Source: Verrucomicrobium sp. BvORR034 (lineage in GTDB: Bacteria; Verrucomicrobiota; Verrucomicrobiia; Verrucomicrobiales; Verrucomicrobiaceae). Taken from it: a DNA stretch of 64,000 bases. The stretch lies in the NCBI RefSeq assembly GCF_000739635.1, contig NZ_BATQ01000182.1:62001-126000 (forward strand), given 5' to 3'. Positions 50,900-56,344 of this stretch are shown here, piece by piece. Numbering within the stretch: position 1 is the first letter of the stretch; each line of letters begins with the position of its first letter. The notes beneath the pieces are model-generated. The model saw only the letters and a list, made by a program, of their open reading frames with translations. It did not search any database and was not told the origin of the DNA. A program made the position numbers and the translations under genes.

Positions 50900-51175
50900 A
50901 TGCTGGACTTCATCGACAGCCAGTCTCAGCAGAAGATCGGGCTCGCGGGGAGTCACAATCTGCCGACGCTGGTGCGCCGGGGGCTTGGCTTCCTGTCCGA
51001 GTTCACCAACACGCCGGCGGAGGACATCCTTGCCGTGTTGATCGTCCGTGAAGTGGAAGTGATGGGGCAGTACTTCTGCTTCAATGGACGCAAGGGGTTG
51101 GCAACCCTTCAGGAGGTCGGCTGGCGCTACCAGTCCGAGTCGAACGAGCTTCGCATCATCAACGGCAACCTGTGA
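50900..51175 (+). CDS. Unknown protein following the Xre repressor (possible frameshift extension)
   Basis: From ATG 50900 (MLDFIDSQSQQKIGLAGSHN) 91 residues can be read: LPTLVRRGLGFLSEFTNTPA, then EDILAVLIVREVEVMGQYFC and a terminal GWRYQSESNELRIINGNL. I do not recognise a family. The frame is open leftward across and beyond the Xre stop, in the -1 frame relative to it, so it could equally be the C-terminal domain of an Xre fusion made by slippage on the A-run at 50842-50846. The coordinates given are the minimal independent gene. Confidence 0.55.
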   Translation: MLDFIDSQSQQKIGLAGSHNLPTLVRRGLGFLSEFTNTPAEDILAVLIVREVEVMGQYFCFNGRKGLATLQEVGWRYQSESNELRIINGNL

Positions 51176-51250
51176 AGCGTCCACCCGCTGCGGCTCCAGA
51201 ATGCACTGGGGCCGCGGCTGGGGTGCGCCATCGCGCAACCATTGTCCATC

Positions 51251-51754
51251 ATGACGAATAGCCCTACCTCGTTCAGGATGTCGGAAGAGCTTGAGCAGGC
51301 AACCAAGCTGCTGATTGAAAAGCACGGCATTGGCACCATTGGCATCTACATCCGGACGCTCATCCGAAATGACTGCCTGGCAGGCGGCGCTTGTCTCTCG
51401 ATCGCCATGTCCTTCAACAATCTGACCAACCTCGAACAGGCCGAGCTTGATCGGAAGCTTCTGAAGCGGTTGCAGGGCAAGCCCCGGCCCCGGGGAGTGA
51501 TGTTGAACCGCATGGTGGAATCCTTCCCTCGGACGGTTTCGGAGGCAGCAAATCCCGCACCCAAGCGACATAGCAAACAGATCACAGTGCGCACGGTGCT
51601 GGGCTTGGAGGAGCCTGATGTCCAGCAGATGGGGAGGGAGATTATCCTCAACTTGAGCCCTGAGCACCACACCCTCTTCCTCAACAAAGCGAAGGCGGCC
51701 GGGAAAAGCAGCGTGGCCGAGTACTTCGAAGATGAACTGCCTGCATTTGGCTAG
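51251..51754 (+). CDS. Unknown protein with ribbon-helix-helix-like N-terminus
   Basis: From ATG 51251 (MTNSPTSFRMSEELEQATKL) the protein has 167 residues. The opening SFRMSEELEQATKLLIEKHG followed by GIYIRTLIRND resembles a ribbon-helix-helix DNA-binding unit. The rest is charged and helical (EQAELDRKLLKRLQGKPRPR) without a known domain. A TTG at 51242 is an alternative start. It is likely cotranscribed with the Xre repressor and ends at a hairpin terminator shared with the convergent toxin gene. Confidence 0.6.
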   Translation: MTNSPTSFRMSEELEQATKLLIEKHGIGTIGIYIRTLIRNDCLAGGACLSIAMSFNNLTNLEQAELDRKLLKRLQGKPRPRGVMLNRMVESFPRTVSEAANPAPKRHSKQITVRTVLGLEEPDVQQMGREIILNLSPEHHTLFLNKAKAAGKSSVAEYFEDELPAFG

Positions 51755-51770
51755 GTCAAAAAGATCACCG

Positions 51771-51797
51771 CCCCCTCCACTTTCTCGGAGGGGGTTT
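51771..51797 (+). terminator. Hairpin terminator CCCCCTCC/GGAGGGGG
   Basis: An 8-bp all-match GC stem with an 8-base loop is followed by TTT. It lies between the convergent ends of the RHH-like gene and the PIN-like toxin gene, overlapping the toxin's last codons by two bases. The T-run is short. Confidence 0.7.
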
Positions 51798-52284
51798 ATG
51801 ATTTCAGATATTCTTCTAGGGTTCTGCCTTGAACCCTGATTCTGTAGGAAACCGCCTGATTCTTAGCCATGTGCTTGCTAAGTTTGACGTGTGTGACGGT
51901 GTGTCTCAGTTTTCGGCACGCAACGATGACCATCGGCAGACTGGTCCAGACCGAAGCTAGGGCCGCTTTGCAAGATTCCATTTTGCCGAGGGTTTCAGAG
52001 ATGATCAGATAAGCGCAGCCGTGATGCTTGCAGACCTTTGGCAGCTTGTCATTCGCCCTCTTGTCGTTCCTCCCCTTGTCGCGCGTAAGAATAAGCCAGT
52101 CCCTGTCAGGGTCCGTCTCTGCAAGCTTTGGGATCCAATGACGATCATGTGTACATCCCTTGGCAATATCGTTCTCGTGACTGAATTCCCAGTTGGGATA
52201 ACTAGATTGCCAGAAAGCGGCCAACTCTTTTGGCAACGCCAATGGCAAATTGTTATCGACTAGGATATGGAGCGGTCTGCTCAA
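51796..52284 (-). CDS. PIN-like toxin (VapC45-type)
   Basis: The 162-residue protein has the reduced PIN-like layout of Rv2019/VapC45: N-terminal LHILVDNNLPLALPKELAAF with the acidic Asp10 and Asn pair, and RDWLILTRDKGRNDKRANDK with a second acidic site and basic cluster. It would be a ribonuclease toxin. The start is a TTG overlapping the antitoxin stop by four bases (TTGA); no closer ATG exists. It is preceded by a DUF433 antitoxin gene, exactly the vapB45-vapC45 order. It is AT-rich compared with the core genome and lies at the tRNA end of the element, typical of stabilising cargo. Confidence 0.78.
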   Translation of the reverse strand: MSRPLHILVDNNLPLALPKELAAFWQSSYPNWEFSHENDIAKGCTHDRHWIPKLAETDPDRDWLILTRDKGRNDKRANDKLPKVCKHHGCAYLIISETLGKMESCKAALASVWTSLPMVIVACRKLRHTVTHVKLSKHMAKNQAVSYRIRVQGRTLEEYLKS

Positions 52285-52997
52285 GCAGCTTTTCGGAGTT
52301 CGGGAGCATTACGAAAGGCCTCAACAGCGACAACGACGTCGCTAACATCCACTTCGTAGATTCGAGCTGCGTGCTCTGCTCCTCCCTCCGCTTCTGCTGC
52401 ATCACGAAGCGTTGAGGCTCTATAGACTGTACCTTCTACAGTCGGTTCTCCGAAATTTACACTGGGGTCCATGACCACTCTCTTGGTCACGCCGTCGAAC
52501 TCGTTCTTCCAAAGTACCCACTTGCTAGCGTGGCCGTCCTTGTCGAATTCTAGACGATCCAGGTACTCGCACATAATAGGGTGCAAGTTCCTGTGTCCTT
52601 GGTATGGCCCAGTAAGCTGAATCGTGTTTTCCTCTCCAGGCGGCAGAATCACAACGTCTCCAGCATCATCAACAAAAACTCGATGCCCTCTCTCTGACAG
52701 AGGATAGTCGAGGCCGAACTCAGTTTTGCACTTCTCCAGCGCCTCTCTGAGCGCTTTCGCGTTCACATCCTTGGACTTCAAGTAGTGAATAACAGACGCC
52801 TGGATGAAATCGTTAAAGTTGAGCCACAGCCCTTCTTCGCCATTTGTGTCAACTTGCCCCTTAATAATCGGCTTCCTGCCCCCATAGGGTCGAAACCATG
52901 ACCTCAACGTTGTGACAGGTACATGGAGATACGAGGCCACTTCCCGGAAGGAATAGAGACCGCCATACCCCTCCGCGCTGTCTAGCACGCTAATCAT
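52281..52997 (-). CDS. DUF433/MerR-like antitoxin (VapB45-type)
   Basis: The 238-residue protein has an N-terminal MerR-like HTH (LYSFREVASYLHVPVTTLRS) for operator binding and a C-terminal DUF433 domain (RVVMDPSVNFGEPTVEGTVY, and VDVSDVVVAVEAFRNA), the layout and size of Rv2018/VapB45 (about 239 residues). It should neutralise the PIN-like toxin encoded after it and repress the pair. The ATG at 52997 is the first in frame. Its promoter should lie in 52998-53171, an AT-rich stretch next to the right att site. Confidence 0.82.
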   Translation of the reverse strand: MISVLDSAEGYGGLYSFREVASYLHVPVTTLRSWFRPYGGRKPIIKGQVDTNGEEGLWLNFNDFIQASVIHYLKSKDVNAKALREALEKCKTEFGLDYPLSERGHRVFVDDAGDVVILPPGEENTIQLTGPYQGHRNLHPIMCEYLDRLEFDKDGHASKWVLWKNEFDGVTKRVVMDPSVNFGEPTVEGTVYRASTLRDAAEAEGGAEHAARIYEVDVSDVVVAVEAFRNAPELRKAA

Positions 52998-53171
52998 TCA
53001 TCCAATAGTACGTTGCCTTTAGAGCACTTCGGTTGCCTTGTGCCAAGGGAATTTTTCCTTGCAATACGATAATATTGGACCTGACACAGCTAGGCACGTT
53101 CAAACACACGTTGTCACCTACCGTTGTTACCGAGGTTGTTTCTCCTCGTTCTTTTCCACGTAAACCCTTCA

Positions 53172-53217
53172 TCTAGAAGAAGTGGCTACCGCGCCAGGAC
53201 TCGAACCTGAAATAAGA
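53172..53217. repeat. attR with the intact tRNA-Gln 3' end
   Basis: The partner of 37506-37551 (45 of 46 identical). It overlaps the last 35 bases of the tRNA-Gln(CUG) gene and 11 bases beyond it. The element therefore regenerates an intact tRNA on this side. Confidence 0.93.
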
Positions 53218-53256
53218 GAGTCAGAATCTCTCGTGTTACCATTACACTACGCGGCA
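53183..53256 (-). tRNA. tRNA-Gln(CTG)
   Basis: A full cloverleaf is readable on the minus strand: acceptor TGCCGCG/CGCGGTA ending in an encoded GCCA, D-arm around TAGTGTAATGGTAACAC, anticodon arm AGAGA-TTCTGAC-TCTCT with anticodon CTG (plus-strand 53222-53224), and T-arm TCAGG-TTCGAGT-CCTGG. The 3' half is duplicated at 37506-37551, so this is the integration target of the element. Confidence 0.95.
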
Positions 53257-53305
53257 GTTGTCTGGCGAAGGCTTGCACCTTCACCCTAAATCAAACCCGA
53301 CAGTA

Positions 53306-53379
53306 TGGCTACCGCGTAAGGATTCGAACCTTAACAAAGAGAACCAAAATCTCTTGTGCTACCGTTACACCACGCGGCA
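53306..53379 (-). tRNA. tRNA-Gln(TTG)
   Basis: Cloverleaf on the minus strand: acceptor TGCCGCG/CGCGGTA with encoded GCCA, D-arm around TGGTGTAACGGTAGCAC, anticodon arm AGAGA-TTTTGGT-TCTCT with anticodon TTG (plus-strand 53345-53347), and T-arm GTTCGAATCC. Only 49 bases separate it from the CTG gene, so the two Gln tRNAs are probably cotranscribed, this one first. Confidence 0.95.
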
Positions 53380-53577
53380 GTTGGGATACTGCGGGCCGAT
53401 AAAGTACGCAGGAAGGCGGTGTCCGCAAGAAAAAATGGCGCAGGAGGTGGCAATCCGGCGAAGGATGCCTCCCTCTCCCTCCAGCGAAGCGTCTCAACAG
53501 CCCGCTTGCGGGCCCCTCAGCCAGCTGCGGAGCGGCGTCTCCACCAGCGTAACGTCTCAACTCTCCCTCCCCCTCCC

Positions 53578-54867
53578 CTAGTCTTTCGGGAAGATGCGTC
53601 CGCGATTTTCCAGCGAGGGCAGCAGGCCGGTCAGGTCCCAAGTCTGGCCCTGGGGAGCGATCAGTTCGCCCGTGGTGACCATCAGGACGCCGCCACCGCG
53701 CAACTCGATGCGGGTCTGCAGCACTCCCTTGCCGTAGGTTTTCACCCCCTGGCTGGCGGCTCGGGCGGTCTTGCTGTTCACCAGAGCGGCAATGACCAGC
53801 TCTGCGGCCGAGGCTGTTCCTTCGTCTTGGAGGAGGACAATCGCGGCGGGTTTGAACTCGCGCGGTTTGGTGGCGGTGCTCACCTCATCCGGCCTGCCCC
53901 GGGTGCGAACGGTCACGACCGGCTCGCCAGCCTCTAGAAACAGGCTGGTGAAGGCGATCGCCACGTCCAGATCACCGCCCGGGCAGCCGCGCAGATCCAG
54001 GGTGAGCGTGCTGCCTGCCGTGAGCTGTCCCAAGGCGGCGCGGGCCTCATCCAGCAGTTCTTTGCTGAACTTGCGTACCCGCAGGACCACCCCGGTGACC
54101 TTCTTTTCCACAAACACACTGGGGGTCGTGAGCGCCTCCCGGGTGACCCGGACGGTCTGGGCGCGCCCAAAGCCATGCTCCACCCGGAGATTCACCTCCG
54201 TACCGGGAGCGCCCCGGATCAAACCTGCCAGGTACTCCAGGGGCTTTTCGTTCACCGACTTGCCATCGACCGTAAGCAGCTTGTCCCCGGCCTTGACCCC
54301 GGCGGCTTCCGCAGGCGAGCCCGGCAAGGGGTAGCAGAGAAAGATGCCGTTCTTCTCGTTGATGGACATGCCCACCCCGCTGCCGGAGGCCTTTCCCATG
54401 AGCTGGGAGATACGCACGTCATCCGCCTCAATATAGCGGGTGTAGGGGTCGTGCTGCTTGCAGTAGGTCTTGATGGCGGTTTCCGCCAGATCCCGCAGTG
54501 ACTGACGCTGCCCGGGTGCGGTGGCGATCGCTTGAAGGGCACTGATGAATTCAGCTTCCGCAGCGCCATCGATCATGCCTGAAAGGTCCTTGGCCTGCGC
54601 CTGGGCACCCTCGCCCAGAGAGGTCAGCAGCCCACGCAATGCCTTCGTATAGATGACCGGAATCGGTTCCGTCCGGTAGGCCACCTTGTAAATTTGCCCC
54701 ACCGCCTCATTCACCAGCGCAGTGACGGTGGCCACATCCGCTTCCTGGTCTGTAGCAGGAGCCCCAGACGGGGCCTGCGCCACCAACGGAGAGGAGACCA
54801 GCGGTGCCAGCCCCAGCCCAAGTCCGAGCAGGAGTGAACGGGTGGCGGAGATGGACAAAAGTTTCAT
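53578..54867 (-). CDS. S41 family C-terminal processing protease with PDZ domain
   Basis: The 429-residue protein has a signal peptide (MKLLSISATRSLLLGLGLGL, cleaved near VAQ), an N-terminal helical region, a PDZ domain (about 165-245: GVGMSINEKNGIFLCYPLPG, AGVKAGDKLLTVDGKSV), and the S41 core with LDLRGCPGGDLDVAIAFTSL. The nucleophile Ser is in QDEGTASAAELVIAAL and the Lys base in GVKTYGKGVLQTRI. CtpA-like enzymes cut periplasmic proteins at nonpolar C-termini, often lipoproteins or peptidoglycan hydrolases. It ends at 53578, downstream of a non-coding stretch next to the tRNA genes. The convergent side has no gene. Confidence 0.95.
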   Translation of the reverse strand: MKLLSISATRSLLLGLGLGLAPLVSSPLVAQAPSGAPATDQEADVATVTALVNEAVGQIYKVAYRTEPIPVIYTKALRGLLTSLGEGAQAQAKDLSGMIDGAAEAEFISALQAIATAPGQRQSLRDLAETAIKTYCKQHDPYTRYIEADDVRISQLMGKASGSGVGMSINEKNGIFLCYPLPGSPAEAAGVKAGDKLLTVDGKSVNEKPLEYLAGLIRGAPGTEVNLRVEHGFGRAQTVRVTREALTTPSVFVEKKVTGVVLRVRKFSKELLDEARAALGQLTAGSTLTLDLRGCPGGDLDVAIAFTSLFLEAGEPVVTVRTRGRPDEVSTATKPREFKPAAIVLLQDEGTASAAELVIAALVNSKTARAASQGVKTYGKGVLQTRIELRGGGVLMVTTGELIAPQGQTWDLTGLLPSLENRGRIFPKD

Positions 54868-54991
54868 GGATCAGACAAGGCTGGCGGGACGGATGAACGA
54901 TGCCTACTGAACGTACGGCTATGGCAAAAAATACCCTGCCAGACTGGAGCCAGCACAAGATGGGCGAAGAGTGCGCCCGCTGCAACGTCTC

Positions 54992-55047
54992 AAAAAAAAG
55001 CTGCCCGGGCAAAGCCTCGCCTCAAGCGAAGACAGAAACCGGGCAGC
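54992..55047 (-). terminator. Rho-independent terminator of the small lipoprotein gene
   Basis: Read on the minus strand, GCTGCCCGG and CCGGGCAGC enclose a 30-base loop and are followed by eight T. It lies about 110 bases after the stop of the 78-residue lipoprotein gene. Confidence 0.8.
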
Positions 55048-55153
55048 AAAGGTCATGCCTAGACCACCGGCTCAGGATCAGCAGCGGGAGGGAAAGTTCC
55101 CTGTCACACTGCCGTGAAGTCCGGTGAACGGGCGGGCGGACCGACGGGGGGGA

Positions 55154-55390
55154 TCAATAGCCGTTCTCGCGGCGATTGACCTCACGGCGCAGCCGCTCGC
55201 TGCGGCCTTGCTGGTACTCGGTGTCGCTCTGGAGATCGCTCAAGTGCTGCTGACGGGCGGCAATGCGACCGTCGGCCTGGTTTTGGGACCAGCCAAAGAG
55301 ACCACCCTGGTTCGGGTCGCCCGTGGTGGCGCAGGAGCTAAGCAGCAGGCTGGAGGCTGCGAGGGAAAGAAGCAGGGTGGTGCGGATCAT
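55154..55390 (-). CDS. Small lipoprotein of unknown function
   Basis: The 78-residue protein (MIRTTLLLSLAASSLLLSSC) has a classical lipobox LLSSC, so Cys20 would be lipidated. The mature part is short, polar and helical (QADGRIAARQQHLSDLQSDT), with a C-terminus rich in Arg and Glu (RSERLRREVNRRENGY). No family is recognised. ATG at 55390 is preferred over a TTG at 55399. It is on the same strand as the glycine-zipper lipoprotein upstream but separated by that gene's terminator. Confidence 0.75.
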   Translation of the reverse strand: MIRTTLLLSLAASSLLLSSCATTGDPNQGGLFGWSQNQADGRIAARQQHLSDLQSDTEYQQGRSERLRREVNRRENGY

Positions 55391-55511
55391 GGCGGTCAAT
55401 CAACTAAGTGGTTCAAGGATTGCTTGTGCCCGCCGCCGAAGTTGTGACACCACGAACTGCGGAATCTCAAAGAAAAGCAGTGTTGAAAAACAATCGAAAC
55501 CCAGGCGGTTC

Positions 55512-55548
55512 TAAAAAACACCGCCTCCAGAGAGTACCGGAGGCGGTG
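55512..55548 (-). terminator. Rho-independent terminator of the glycine-zipper gene
   Basis: On the minus strand a perfect 10-bp stem (CACCGCCTCC/GGAGGCGGTG, 10-base loop) is followed by a run of six T. It lies 24 bases after the stop of the gene at 55572-56195. Confidence 0.93.
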
Positions 55549-55571
55549 AAAAGAGATGGCCCGGAGCCGGA

Positions 55572-56195
55572 TTAGACGTCGATCTGGTTGCCGAGATCAG
55601 CCAGGCGTTCCTGGTTGGAGCTAATGGAGGAGCGGGTGCTGCGCAGTTCGCTCACGCGGCTGCGGAGGGAGGAGCTGCCGGTTTCAGACACCACAGAGGT
55701 CTGATCCTTGATTTCCACATCCACACGCTGCACTTCCTTGCGGGACTCGGTCTGCATGACCACAACGGCCTGCTTGATCTTGCGCATCTCACCCGTGTCA
55801 CCGCTGGCCTTGGCGTTCCTGTAGCGACCTTCGAGGTCACGGATGCGCTGGTTGAGGGAGCGGTTGTAGGCGACCGCCTTGGAATTCACGCGCTCAGCTT
55901 GGGAGATGCAAGCGTCCAACCAGGCTTCCTGGGAGGCATAGCGGGCCTTTTTGCGGGCAACGCTGTCACCCACGGCCAGACCTGCAAGACCGCCTGCGGC
56001 AGCCCCGATCAGGGCGCCTTCCCAGGCGCGACCGCTCTGGTTGCCGATGATACCGCCTGCCAGAGCTCCCAGCGCACCGCCGGCAAGTGCCCCTTCCGTA
56101 CGGGTGCGGGTCTGGTCATTCTGGATGTTGGCGCAACTGGCGAGCATGGCAAGCGCAGTGCAGGCGGCGGTGGACTGGATGAACTTCATTTTCAT
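55572..56195 (-). CDS. Glycine-zipper lipoprotein with coiled coil
   Basis: From the ATG at 56195 (MKMKFIQSTAACTALAMLAS) the protein has 207 residues and a lipobox ending LASC. A glycine-zipper segment (EGALAGGALGALAGGIIGNQ, ALIGAAAGGLAGLAVGDSVA) follows, then a long coiled coil (NRSLNQRIRDLEGRYRNAKA, SELRSTRSSISSNQERLADL). Such 17-kDa-antigen-like proteins are anchored in the outer or inner membrane and may stiffen or permeabilise the envelope. It is divergent from the FHA-ABC transporter gene, sharing a 149-base promoter region, and has its own terminator. Confidence 0.88.
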   Translation of the reverse strand: MKMKFIQSTAACTALAMLASCANIQNDQTRTRTEGALAGGALGALAGGIIGNQSGRAWEGALIGAAAGGLAGLAVGDSVARKKARYASQEAWLDACISQAERVNSKAVAYNRSLNQRIRDLEGRYRNAKASGDTGEMRKIKQAVVVMQTESRKEVQRVDVEIKDQTSVVSETGSSSLRSRVSELRSTRSSISSNQERLADLGNQIDV

Positions 56196-56344
56196 AGCGG
56201 GGGAGCAAAGGTGATGAAAAGTCAGGGCCGAATGGGGCTGCCGGACTCTCTCAAAAACTAACGCATAAGGCAAATAAATTCCTTTTTCTTCACGCTGACG
56301 CGCGGCAAGAGTCACGACAACTCCCGTCCCCACATTCATCCTGC

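Larger units (their letters stand above)
37506..53217. mobile_element. 15.7-kb integrative element in tRNA-Gln(CUG), satellite- or prophage-remnant-like
   Basis: Both ends carry the same 46-bp sequence (37506-37551 and 53172-53217, one mismatch). It covers the 3' third of the tRNA-Gln gene, which is intact only at the right end. A tyrosine recombinase gene lies 92 bases inside the left end. Contents in order are recombinase, unknown, HTH, CHC2 primase-like protein, RepA-like ATPase, iteron/hairpin locus, ERCC4 nuclease, broken antirepressor, tape measure, small proteins, S49 protease, scaffold-like protein, unknowns, HTH regulators with operators and a DUF433/PIN-like pair. Terminase, portal and a recognisable major capsid gene are not seen. 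Confidence 0.9.

Noticed and set aside
53380-53577. Short frames between the tRNA genes and the S41 protease
   Set aside because: Ser/Pro-rich translations without a start signal; nothing supported in this gap.
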